Below, one piece after another: positions 51,059 through 59,102 of a DNA stretch of 60,638 nucleotides. The position numbers and the translations under genes are program-made. Source of the DNA: Neobacillus terrae (lineage in GTDB: Bacteria; Bacillota; Bacilli; Bacillales; Cytobacillaceae); contig NZ_JAAOEO010000024.1 in NCBI RefSeq assembly GCF_011393025.1, positions 1 to 60,638 on the forward strand. Direction: 5' to 3'. The first letter of the stretch is position 1. Each line of letters opens with the position of its first letter. Under the pieces are notes generated by a model. That model was not told the origin of the DNA. It saw nothing but the letters and a program-made list of their open reading frames with translations, and ran no database searches.

Positions 51059-52552
51059 ATGTCAGACTTTAATAGACAGAAAATTGTGGACAGTGTACCG
51101 CAAACAGGATTCTTTGGACATCCTAGAGGATTATTTACCTTATTCTTTACGGAATTCTGGGAGAGATTTTCCTACTACGGAATGAAAGCAATCCTTGTTT
51201 ACTATATGTACTATTCCGTATCAAAAGGCGGTTTAGGAATTGATCAAAATACAGCCCTTGCGATTGCCTCAGTATACGGATCGTTAGTGTATATGTCAGG
51301 AATTATTGGCGGATGGATATCAGACAGGATAACAGGATCTTCTAAAGCCGTATTTTATGGCGGAATCCTGATTATGTTTGGTCATATTGCCTTAGCTATT
51401 CCAGGAAGTATGACAATGTTCTTTGTTTCTATGGTTCTTATCGTACTTGGTACTGGTTTGCTGAAACCTAATATTTCAACAGTTTTAGGTGAAATGTACG
51501 ATATTAAAGATGCACGCCGTGACGCAGCGTTCAGTATTTTCTACATGGGTGTTAACCTTGGTGCATTCGTTGCGCCGTTAATTGTCGGAACTGTCGGAAT
51601 GAAATACAATTTCCACTTAGGATTTGGTATTGCAGCAATTGGTATGTTCCTGGCTTTAATAGTTTACATGGCTACAAAGAAAAAAACTCTTGGGCTTGCT
51701 GGTACATTCGTAGCAAACCCATTGCCACAGGCTGAAAAGAAAAAAGCTTTTACTCAAATTGGATTAGTGGCAGTTATTATAGCTGTTTTAATCGCAGTTG
51801 CTGTTTCAACAGGAACTTTAACGATTGAATCATTTATTAACTTAGTTGGTATCTTAGGATTTGTTATTCCTATTCTTTATTTCTTATTTATGTATCGCAG
51901 CCCGAAAACAACCAAAGAAGAGCGTTCTCGTCTGATTGCCTATATTCCGCTCTTTATTGCATCTGTAATGTTCTGGTCAATTGAAGAACAAGGTTCAACT
52001 ATCTTGGCAAACTATGCAGATAAGCGTACTCAATTAGACTTTGCAGGAATGCATATTTCACCAGCATGGTTCCAATCCCTGAATCCATTATTCATTATTG
52101 TTTTGGCTCCAGTTATTGGTGCAATCTGGGTTAAATTAGGCGACAGACAGCCTAACTACGCACAAAAGTTTTCATTTGGTCTATTATTTGCAGGATTATC
52201 ATTCCTTGTAATTCTTTTACCAGCTTGGATGGGCGGCAACAATGCCCTTGTTAATCCATTATGGCTTGTATTAAGTTATCTTGTTGTTGTTATCGGTGAG
52301 CTTTGTTTATCACCAGTTGGTCTTTCCGCTACAACTAAATTAGCTCCTTCTGCTTTCTCTGCACAAATGATGAGCTTATGGTTCTTATCGAACGCAGCAG
52401 CTCAAGCCCTTAATGCACAGGTTGTTAAGTTCTACACACCAGACAACGAAATGGCCTACTTCGGTACAATCGGCGGGGTATCCATCATTTTAGGTTTTAT
52501 CCTTTATGCTCTGGCTCCAAAAATCCAGACATTTATGAAGGGTATAAAATAA
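51059..52552 (+). CDS. dtpT: Proton-dependent di/tripeptide transporter (POT/DtpT)
   Basis: Peptide MFS symporter of 497 residues with about 14 transmembrane segments. The family motif ExxERFxYYG appears as FWERFSYYGMK near residue 35, and FSIFYMGVNLGAFVAP is the PTR2 signature. It complements the ABC peptide importer upstream. Strong AAGGAGG. In B. subtilis dtpT is repressed by CodY; the weak CodY-like site upstream would fit, but is not strong evidence. Confidence 0.93.
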   Translation: MSDFNRQKIVDSVPQTGFFGHPRGLFTLFFTEFWERFSYYGMKAILVYYMYYSVSKGGLGIDQNTALAIASVYGSLVYMSGIIGGWISDRITGSSKAVFYGGILIMFGHIALAIPGSMTMFFVSMVLIVLGTGLLKPNISTVLGEMYDIKDARRDAAFSIFYMGVNLGAFVAPLIVGTVGMKYNFHLGFGIAAIGMFLALIVYMATKKKTLGLAGTFVANPLPQAEKKKAFTQIGLVAVIIAVLIAVAVSTGTLTIESFINLVGILGFVIPILYFLFMYRSPKTTKEERSRLIAYIPLFIASVMFWSIEEQGSTILANYADKRTQLDFAGMHISPAWFQSLNPLFIIVLAPVIGAIWVKLGDRQPNYAQKFSFGLLFAGLSFLVILLPAWMGGNNALVNPLWLVLSYLVVVIGELCLSPVGLSATTKLAPSAFSAQMMSLWFLSNAAAQALNAQVVKFYTPDNEMAYFGTIGGVSIILGFILYALAPKIQTFMKGIK

Positions 52553-52554
52553 TA

Positions 52555-52590
52555 GTAAAAAGGGTTCCTCAATGGGAACCCTTTTTTTAA
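52555..52590 (+). terminator. terminator of dtpT
   Basis: AAAAAGGGTTCC and GGAACCCTTTTT form a perfect stem with loop TCAATG, followed by TTT. Confidence 0.9.
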
Positions 52591-52594
52591 TGCA

Positions 52595-52827
52595 AAGATT
52601 TATATAAGCATCCTTTTCTTTACCGGGAGAATGATGTTCATTAATCCACTCTTTCCCTTCAGCAATTACTTTTGTCGGTTTACCAAACCTTCATACGCTG
52701 GTATGGAACCACTCCTGTATAGTCCATCCATTCCCGCTTCAACATTTCCTTCTCCACCAACAAGATATGCAATAAAATCACTTTTCCAGCAGAAAGATAT
52801 TGTTACAGGAATTATTGCATTTTCCAA
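52595..52827 (-). pseudogene. possible degraded, frameshifted coding remnant
   Basis: On the minus strand one frame reads protein-like as LLVEKEMLKREWMDYTGVVP and then YQRMKVW before a stop. A shift of frame there continues as GKPTKVIAEGKEWINEHH and SPGKEKDAYINL. There is no start with a ribosome binding site, and the region follows a terminator. The family is not recognised. The alternative is that this is simply unconstrained spacer with chance open frames; a plus-strand frame at 52631-52831 also exists and looks less like protein. Confidence 0.3.
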
Positions 52828-52864
52828 ATGAAAGGGCAGATGGCGTGCGCCACCTGCCCTTATT
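52828..52864 (-). terminator. terminator of the HesB-like gene
   Basis: AAGGGCAGGTGGCG and CGCCATCTGCCCTT form a long stem followed by TCATTTG on the minus strand, directly after the stop at 52867. Confidence 0.78.
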
Positions 52865-52866
52865 TA

Positions 52867-53145
52867 TTAACAGCACTGACCTGTATCGCCAAGCAGAACC
52901 AAACCTTTTTTATCTCCGCTGAGATCCAGCAAAAGATCTTCTGTATTAGGCTCAATAATAGGGTCAATCGCTACTTGAATTTCATTGATAGTGAATATTA
53001 AATCATCTTCTTCCGGCTCATCCAGAGCCAGTCCTATCCTTGGCTGTCCTCAGCCAAAGCCATCGAAATAGACACGAATGTTTTTAACATTCTTAGCTTC
53101 AAACATTTGCAATAGAATATCGCGAGCATCATCGGTGATTTTCAT
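52867..53145 (-). CDS. HesB-like protein, predicted selenoprotein (in-frame TGA at codon 32)
   Basis: HesB/IscA-like protein of 92 residues if the TGA at 53050-53052 is read as selenocysteine. It reads MKITDDARDILLQMFEAKNV, then IRVYFDGFG-[TGA]-GQPRIGLALDEP, and ends LLGDTGQCC. The TGA falls exactly where the family has its first conserved Cys (GxGCxxP-LGLALDEP), and the C-terminal Cys pair is intact. Sequence on both sides of the TGA is fully conserved in frame, and a terminator follows the TAA. A hairpin fitting bacterial SECIS rules lies downstream of the TGA. GGGAGA precedes the ATG. The alternative is a nonsense mutation; no sel genes are in the window. Confidence 0.8.
53013..53031 (-). 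promoter_or_regulatory. candidate bacterial SECIS hairpin
   Basis: In the mRNA, CUGGCUC-UGGAU-GAGCCGG makes a 7-bp stem (one G-U) with a 5-nt apical loop that has G at its second position. The loop begins 26 nt after the UGA. A stem of this length, a loop of 3-14 nt with a G in the first two positions and a UGA-to-loop distance of 16-37 nt are the published bacterial SECIS features. Confidence 0.65.
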
Positions 53146-53215
53146 GTTCAGTCTCCCTTCTATTGAATATTTTAATAGCTTTTTTAAAATAGTGCAAAAG
53201 TATTGCAGGACATGT

Positions 53216-54013
53216 TTAAAAGGACGAAATGACTGATCTATTTTTATGAATAACAGTTAGAGTCTGCCCCGACTTTTTTTCGTAATCCTGGGCTGCACCA
53301 TAAGGAACTTTCAGAACCATAGGCTTACCCTGTACCTCAAACTCAACTGTGAAGCTATCAGAGGCCCCCATCACCTTTGCCTCCATGAATTCATTGTTTC
53401 CAGGGATACTTAGCTTTTGTCCGATTAATACCATTTCTCTGCTTAGTCCATTTTCTTTGGCCAATTCTTTAACTGTTACTCCAAAACGTGCAGCAATTCC
53501 CCATAATGTATCACCAGGATAAACGGTATATAGCTCGTCCTTTTCATGGATATAAGTTTCAAGCGGGACAGCAATCTTCTGGCCAATCTTTACTTGGTCA
53601 TTATGCAGGTTGTTTTCTTTTTTCAAAACATCTACAGAAATATTGTACCTTTGTGCTATCGAGAAAAGAGTTTCTCCCTTTTGGATGGTATACTCATTTT
53701 CGCTTAATTCTTGCCCATCGTAGTTTTCAGGGACTAAAAGCATTTGCCCCTCAAAAATCCCCTCACCTTGTAAACCATTTACTTCCTTTAATTGTGCAAC
53801 ACTAACCTGATACTTTTGAGCAAGGCTAAATAACGTATCATTCTTTTTAACCATGTACTCCGTACTGCAGGCCCCTGCTTTGCTATTCATAAAAGTAAAA
53901 ACAGTAATTGTTCCGGCAAAGGCAGCAGCTGCAATCTTTTTCTGGCGTGCTCTAACATTTTCTTTACGCACTTTTGCTAATCTTTGTTTTCTCTTTAATA
54001 AAATTGTCGTCAA
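53216..54013 (-). CDS. Triple LysM domain exported protein
   Basis: Peptidoglycan-binding protein of 265 residues. A basic N-terminus (KRKQRLAKVRKENVRARQKK) is followed by a signal anchor or signal peptide (AAAAFAGTITVFTFMNSKAGA), then three LysM domains (YMVKKNDTLFSLA, YTIQKGETLFSIA, YTVYPGDTLWGIA) and a beta-rich C-terminal domain of about 60 residues. There is no recognised catalytic domain. TTG at 54013, 7 nt after GGGGGA, is preferred over the TTG at 54058, which lacks a site. Bases 54014-54311 upstream hold nothing assignable. Confidence 0.85.
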   Translation of the reverse strand: MTTILLKRKQRLAKVRKENVRARQKKIAAAAFAGTITVFTFMNSKAGACSTEYMVKKNDTLFSLAQKYQVSVAQLKEVNGLQGEGIFEGQMLLVPENYDGQELSENEYTIQKGETLFSIAQRYNISVDVLKKENNLHNDQVKIGQKIAVPLETYIHEKDELYTVYPGDTLWGIAARFGVTVKELAKENGLSREMVLIGQKLSIPGNNEFMEAKVMGASDSFTVEFEVQGKPMVLKVPYGAAQDYEKKSGQTLTVIHKNRSVISSF

Positions 54014-54311
54014 TGCTAAATCCCCCAAAAACTCTCTATGTATGCGGACAGAGTCCAATAAAGTATTCGTCGAAAAAGGGAGATTTTTGACTTAAGGGGA
54101 AAAATTATCCTGTATTTGTGATAGTTTGACTAGAAAGTTAAATTAAAGCCAATGAGATAGGCACCACCTTTTTGAAAAGTATTCCAATATCGTGGGACTT
54201 TACATCTTAATTAACATATTAAAAAGCCTACTATTATACCTCGTTGAAACCTTTTTTCTTTGATAGCCTGATAAAAGAAATAAAAAATTTCAGGGAAAAA
54301 GGAGAAATGAA

Positions 54312-55301
54312 ATGAATTTCGGAAATATTAGTCGAAAAAATTTTAAGAAAGGGATTTTCTTTTTATGGGCCCTTTTAGCAGCTTCTTCATTGTTCACTTC
54401 GCCTAAAAGCGCAAGTGCTGCAACACCACCACCTGCGAGTACCAGTTATTATATGGATACAATAGATACTCAAACTCTTTATGACATGGGGTATCAAAAA
54501 GGACGGGAAGACTATAATAAAGCTGGCACACAAAAGAGTATTGTTATTCTTGACTTTGGCGGACAGCCAACAAGTAATAGTCTATCACTTCGGGGAATGC
54601 CAGATGCCACTCTGGACCAGGCAGCAAAAGCAGTAGAGGAATATTCCCATGGTTACTGGAAAGGTACAGGCACTGACACCGGCTCACTGGTACATGTAAT
54701 AGTCGGTACAAATAATTCGTATAATGTAACTTATGAAGGCGGACAGAACTTCGCAAAAATGATTAATAACATTAACAGCTATAACAATACAAATTCTTAT
54801 TCGGATCAAGTAGAAGTAGATGGCGGAAATGATATGGAGCCTAGCTATGCAGATCCTGTTAGTACGAGAAATTGGGTAAAAGGCTACGATACAGTTAATA
54901 GTTATTCACTTTATAATTACGGAGCCGCTGATGGCTGCTATCATACCAATACATCTACAGGTTCAATAAATTATTCATGTAATAACGGCTGGAAGTATGA
55001 AGACCTTTATTACGTTTCTTGGGGGGCTCCTCCCGCAGTACCTCTCCCTCAAATCTATGATAATGGCGGAATTATGGCCGAGCAGTGGCAAAACATTAAC
55101 AAATATGCCATTGTTTCACATAATGCCTATATGGATTTTACAGGTTCGTTAACTCAATATGGCGCATGCCAGCAAAACGGCTGCAGTTCATCATTGGATA
55201 ATACTCCATCACAGGGATGGACCCAATTCTATAATAAATTGAATAGTGATCCAAAAACAGCAGAATCAACACTTGATTCCACTGATATTAAATGGCATTA
55301 A
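54312..55301 (+). CDS. Secreted protein of unknown function
   Basis: Exported protein of 329 residues with a signal peptide ending SASA near residue 36. The mature part is rich in Tyr, Asn and Gly. Stretches such as KSIVILDFGGQP, VEVDGGNDMEPSY, DLYYVSWGAPPAVPLPQIY and AEQWQNINKYA recall a TIM-barrel glycosidase-like or DUF1906-type fold with carboxylates at strand ends, but I cannot assign a family. Four Cys near DGCYHTN, YSCNNG and YGACQQNGCSS could form disulfides. GGAGAAATG leads the start. It probably forms an operon with the next gene. Confidence 0.75.
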   Translation: MNFGNISRKNFKKGIFFLWALLAASSLFTSPKSASAATPPPASTSYYMDTIDTQTLYDMGYQKGREDYNKAGTQKSIVILDFGGQPTSNSLSLRGMPDATLDQAAKAVEEYSHGYWKGTGTDTGSLVHVIVGTNNSYNVTYEGGQNFAKMINNINSYNNTNSYSDQVEVDGGNDMEPSYADPVSTRNWVKGYDTVNSYSLYNYGAADGCYHTNTSTGSINYSCNNGWKYEDLYYVSWGAPPAVPLPQIYDNGGIMAEQWQNINKYAIVSHNAYMDFTGSLTQYGACQQNGCSSSLDNTPSQGWTQFYNKLNSDPKTAESTLDSTDIKWH

Positions 55302-55321
55302 TTTTGAAAGGATGAAATTAG

Positions 55322-55882
55322 ATGAAAATGATTGTGAAGACAGTTTTAACAGCAACTATTCTATTCGGAACCGGATTTACCTACTATCATGTTTCTGCAT
55401 CGGATTCTAAATATGATCAGTTACCACCAGAAAAGAAGGATATACAAGAACGTAAAGAACTGAATAAAATAAAGGCTAAGAATGACAAAATTACTAAAAA
55501 GGACAGCAAAGATGGCCCTGCTATCGTTCAGCATGACCGTGAAGTAACAGCTCAGCTGCTGGACCGTATTGAAGATCCTATAAATGACTCAACAATTAAA
55601 TTCACGAATGGATGGATTAGTTCTGTTAAAAACCAAGTAATGAATGGACGAATCGTAACAGTAGAAGCGGGCGCTTTATTGGCAGATCCTGCACAAGGTA
55701 TTATCCTTGTCAGAATCGATGGAGCCAACAGAAACTTCCAGGGAGAAAAACAATATAAAACACCAGAGAAACATGGCGAAGTTAAGGTTATTAGTTACAA
55801 TGGTTTTAACTTAAAGCTTCAGGCTAAAGATGGCAAGAAGTGGACGTTTAACGTTCCATCCGGTAAATTTCTAAACAATTAA
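55322..55882 (+). CDS. Secreted partner protein of unknown function
   Basis: Exported protein of 186 residues: signal peptide (about 1-26), a highly charged Lys/Glu/Asp segment (30-70) and a beta-rich C-terminal half (IKFTNGWISSVKNQ, IVTVEAGALLADPAQGIILV, KWTFNVPSGKF). It starts 20 bp after the stop of the preceding secreted protein with GAAAGGATG, so both are likely co-expressed and co-exported. Family not recognised. Confidence 0.78.
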   Translation: MKMIVKTVLTATILFGTGFTYYHVSASDSKYDQLPPEKKDIQERKELNKIKAKNDKITKKDSKDGPAIVQHDREVTAQLLDRIEDPINDSTIKFTNGWISSVKNQVMNGRIVTVEAGALLADPAQGIILVRIDGANRNFQGEKQYKTPEKHGEVKVISYNGFNLKLQAKDGKKWTFNVPSGKFLNN

Positions 55883-55885
55883 CAA

Positions 55886-55927
55886 TAGAAAGGCAGCTTA
55901 CCCTTTTGGTGAGCTGCCTTTTTGCTA
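55886..55927 (+). terminator. bidirectional terminator
   Basis: AAAGGCAGCTTACC and GGTGAGCTGCCTTT form a near-perfect stem around CTTTT, followed by TTGC. Confidence 0.9.
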
Positions 55928-57307
55928 TTATTTTAAAACAAGCTTAGTGACTGCTTCAACATGGGATGTTTGAGGAAACATATCAACCGGCTGAATATAC
56001 TCGACTTTAAAACTTTTGCTTAAATCCTGTATGTCTTTGGCGAGAGTTGATGGATTACAGGAAACATAAATCATCGTTTTTGGCTTTACCTGGAGGATTG
56101 TCTGCTTTAATTGATTATCCAATCCTGTACGTGGCGGGTCTACCACAATCACATCCGGTTTCCATCCTTTTTTCACCCATTTTGGGAGTACTTCTTCCGC
56201 TTTCCCTGGTACATATTTTGTATTGGTTAAGGCATGGCGTTTGGCGTTCTTTTTGGCATCTTCGATCGATTCAGGAATTACATCCATACCCCGAACCTCG
56301 GCCGCCTGTTCAGCAAGCCATAAGCCAATCGTACCTACTCCGCAATAAGCATCCACTACTTTTTCTGCACCTGTTAAGGCAGCAGCTTTTTTCACCTCAT
56401 TATAAAGGTTGACTGTTTGCGCAGGATTCAATTGAAAGAACGTTCTAGCCGAGAGTTCAAACTGAAGATCACCTAAGGTCTCCTGAATAAACTCCTTCCC
56501 TGCCATCAGTTCAGTTTCTTCACCAAAAATCAGGGAAGTTTTTTCCCCGTTGATGTTTTGTACTATCGATTGAATGTCTGGGAGCTGCTTCTGGATTTCC
56601 TGAACCAGACGCTCTTTATTCGGAATTTCTTTTTGGGAGGTAATCAGGACTATTTGCAGCTCATTTGTCTGGATTCCAACACGGGCAACGATTGTCCTTA
56701 CAATTCCTTTTCGCGTTTTTTCATTGTAAATTGGAATTTGTATTTTCTCCAAGATACGTTTTACCACTACAGTAGCCTTATTGGTTTGCGAATGCTGAAC
56801 AGGACAATGATCAATATTAATTAATTGATGCGAGTTAAGACCATATAAACCTGCGAGGACCTTTCCGCCCTTTTCTCCGAGCTGAAAACTGCTTTTGTTC
56901 CGATAGCTCCAAGGATCTTCCATTCCAATGGTTTGACGAATATCGAGATTTTCTACTTTTAGTTTAGAATGGCGTTCAAGTGACTGGATAATAATATCCC
57001 GTTTTCCCTCAAGCTGCCCCTGATAGCTCAAATGCTGGAGCTGGCAGCCTCCACACTGCTCATAATAAGGACAGGGCGGCTGGACGCGATCTTTGGATGC
57101 CACACGTATTTTTTTTATCCTTGCTTCGGCAAATTTAGGATTCACCTTTGTTGCTTCAACCACGACTTCCTCACCCGGAAGTGCACCTGGCACAAAGACA
57201 ACCTGTCTTTTGAAATACCCGACGCCTTCCCCATTAATTCCAAGACGCTTAATTGTCAGAGGGAAGGTTTGCTTGGGCTGTATCTTGATGGTTTGCTGGT
57301 TGTTCAC
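55928..57307 (-). CDS. rlmCD: 23S rRNA (uracil-C5) methyltransferase RlmCD
   Basis: SAM-dependent methyltransferase of 459 residues that makes m5U in 23S rRNA (positions 747/1939 in E. coli numbering). TRAM domain (about 15-70), the [4Fe-4S] motif C-x5-C-x2-C in CPYYEQCGGC, SAM-binding VVDAYCGVGTIGLWLA, and the catalytic Cys in YVSCNPSTLAKD. GTG at 57307 follows GGAGTG and is preferred over the TTG at 57328. It lies directly downstream of the glycosylase gene, like B. subtilis yfjO after yfjP. Confidence 0.93.
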   Translation of the reverse strand: MNNQQTIKIQPKQTFPLTIKRLGINGEGVGYFKRQVVFVPGALPGEEVVVEATKVNPKFAEARIKKIRVASKDRVQPPCPYYEQCGGCQLQHLSYQGQLEGKRDIIIQSLERHSKLKVENLDIRQTIGMEDPWSYRNKSSFQLGEKGGKVLAGLYGLNSHQLINIDHCPVQHSQTNKATVVVKRILEKIQIPIYNEKTRKGIVRTIVARVGIQTNELQIVLITSQKEIPNKERLVQEIQKQLPDIQSIVQNINGEKTSLIFGEETELMAGKEFIQETLGDLQFELSARTFFQLNPAQTVNLYNEVKKAAALTGAEKVVDAYCGVGTIGLWLAEQAAEVRGMDVIPESIEDAKKNAKRHALTNTKYVPGKAEEVLPKWVKKGWKPDVIVVDPPRTGLDNQLKQTILQVKPKTMIYVSCNPSTLAKDIQDLSKSFKVEYIQPVDMFPQTSHVEAVTKLVLK

Positions 57308-57320
57308 GTTATCACTCCAA

Positions 57321-58199
57321 TTATTCAATACTTCTCCACAAATAAAGGGAAGCGTAGCTTAAATATGGATGCCAGTTTATCATGTATTCTTCCATTTCAG
57401 CCATTGTCGGCTTAGCATCCAATTTATATAATTTTTTTAAAGCATTTTGCAGGCCGATATCAGCCGTAGGGAATAAATTTTTCCGCCCTAGACCAAACAT
57501 TAGGAAATTTTGCACGGTCCATGGGCCAATCCCACGCAGCTTGATTAATTTTTCAAAAATAACCTGCTCGTCTTCCTGCATTAATTTTTCGATATCCAGT
57601 TCGTCACTTGCTATGGCCTGTCCTATTCCGATTGTATATTCCGCTTTCCGGCCGCTGAACTGAAGTTCCCTTAATTGTTCAACAGTCAGTGCCGCAACCG
57701 TTTCTGGCCTCGGGTAAAACCAGACACCTTCTATTTCAAACCCAAATGTTTTCACAAACCTCTGGGTTAATGTGTACGCAAAAGTTAAATTCAGCTGCTG
57801 ATGAATAATACACTTTAGAAGACATCCAAAGGGATCGAAATCTAATACAAATGCAGTCCCAAGATGCTCTTGAAAAAGTTCATTCAAATCGGTTTGCTGA
57901 AAATGGTCATGGATGTCTTTTAGCGGGGCATACCATTGAAATATTTCCGCGATTCTTTCGATTACTGCTGGTTTATATTCCACATCTGAGCCGCTAAGCT
58001 CAAAACTGGGATTCTCGATTGTACCAATCGAACGAACCTTTACGACAAAGGGTTTTTCTTTTATTAAAACGGGAACCTTTAGGCTTTTTTCATTAAAGTC
58101 AATTTGATTTAAAGGATCAAGGGAAAGCCGATCCAGAATTCTATCAAAATTATAAGGCCCTTCTATATCAATTTTTTCATGCCACACGTAAAAACCCAT
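57321..58199 (-). CDS. yfjP: DNA-3-methyladenine glycosylase II (AlkA-like, YfjP)
   Basis: Base-excision glycosylase of the HhH-GPD family, 292 residues. The helix-hairpin-helix LRGIGPWTVQNFLMFG is followed by the catalytic Asp in FPTADIGLQ, and an AlkA-like N-terminal beta domain precedes them. It acts on alkylated purines. There is no Fe-S cluster at the C-terminus, as expected for this subfamily. It is the first gene of a two-gene unit with rlmCD, 13 bp apart. Confidence 0.9.
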   Translation of the reverse strand: MGFYVWHEKIDIEGPYNFDRILDRLSLDPLNQIDFNEKSLKVPVLIKEKPFVVKVRSIGTIENPSFELSGSDVEYKPAVIERIAEIFQWYAPLKDIHDHFQQTDLNELFQEHLGTAFVLDFDPFGCLLKCIIHQQLNLTFAYTLTQRFVKTFGFEIEGVWFYPRPETVAALTVEQLRELQFSGRKAEYTIGIGQAIASDELDIEKLMQEDEQVIFEKLIKLRGIGPWTVQNFLMFGLGRKNLFPTADIGLQNALKKLYKLDAKPTMAEMEEYMINWHPYLSYASLYLWRSIE

Positions 58200-58244
58200 C
58201 CTTTAACGCATTTTCCCGTATTATAGCATGATTTGGAAGTCAAT

Positions 58245-58279
58245 GTTAAAAACCGGATTCCTGTAGGGATCCGGCCTGG
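58245..58279 (-). terminator. terminator of pdaA
   Basis: CCGGATCC and GGAATCCGG pair with one irregularity around CTACA, followed by TTTTTAAC on the minus strand. Confidence 0.8.
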
Positions 58280-58282
58280 CTG

Positions 58283-59050
58283 TTATTTCCTTTTTACAAG
58301 AGTATCAATGCTCTTAAATTTGTAGCCCCTCTTCTTCAAATCCTTAATCACTTTTTCAAGTGCATCTGCATTATCCTTTGAAACTGTGTGAAGCAACAGA
58401 ACCGCACCTGGGTGAACCTGCCTCATAATATTGTCGTAGGAGTACTGCCATCCCTTCTGCTGATTTACATTCCAATCCACAAAAGCTAGGGACCACATCA
58501 CATGGGTATAGCCTAAATCCTTTGAAACCTTCAATGTACGCTCACTTAAAATTCCTCTTGGCGGCCTCACATAATGCATTTTCTTATTGCCTGTAATCTC
58601 TTCAGTTTTTACCCGGACCTTTTCAAGTTCCTCTTTTATCTCGGCATCACTTTCTGTTGTGAGGTCCGGATGAAACCATGAATGATTGCCGACAATATGC
58701 CCCTCTTTTGCCATCCGTTTTACGAGGTCCGGAGCAGTCTGCAGATAATGGCCCGTAACGAAAAACGCTGCAGGAACCTTTTCCTTTTTTAACACATTAA
58801 GAACCTTCTCGGTATAACCATTTTCATACCCATTATCAAAGGTTAAATAAAGAGTTTTTTCAGTTGGGCTTCCTTTGTAAACTGCGCCGTATTTTGCCAA
58901 CAGCTGGTCGTATGCCGCTCCTGCATCTGCCTGCTGCTCGTTCGCACCCTTCTTAAAACCCCAATGGATTGGCGTATTCGAAACCTGTCCATAAGCAATT
59001 GTCGGAAATAACATCATAAGCATAAATATACTCAAAAGCTTTTTCATCAT
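58283..59050 (-). CDS. pdaA: Peptidoglycan N-acetylmuramic acid deacetylase PdaA
   Basis: Polysaccharide deacetylase needed for muramic delta-lactam in spore cortex. Protein of 255 residues with a signal peptide (about 1-22). NodB motifs: TFDNGYENG (metal-binding Asp), HSWFHPDL with the two His, RPPRG, and LLLHTV. The TFDNG form in place of TFDDG is typical of PdaA. It lies near yfjP, as in B. subtilis. Expression in the forespore is expected, but no sigma-G promoter was seen. Confidence 0.95.
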   Translation of the reverse strand: MMKKLLSIFMLMMLFPTIAYGQVSNTPIHWGFKKGANEQQADAGAAYDQLLAKYGAVYKGSPTEKTLYLTFDNGYENGYTEKVLNVLKKEKVPAAFFVTGHYLQTAPDLVKRMAKEGHIVGNHSWFHPDLTTESDAEIKEELEKVRVKTEEITGNKKMHYVRPPRGILSERTLKVSKDLGYTHVMWSLAFVDWNVNQQKGWQYSYDNIMRQVHPGAVLLLHTVSKDNADALEKVIKDLKKRGYKFKSIDTLVKRK

Positions 59051-59102
59051 AATCCCCCTTTTTTCTTATTCTTTGAAAAAAAGGAGGGAAACATAATTGG
59101 GA

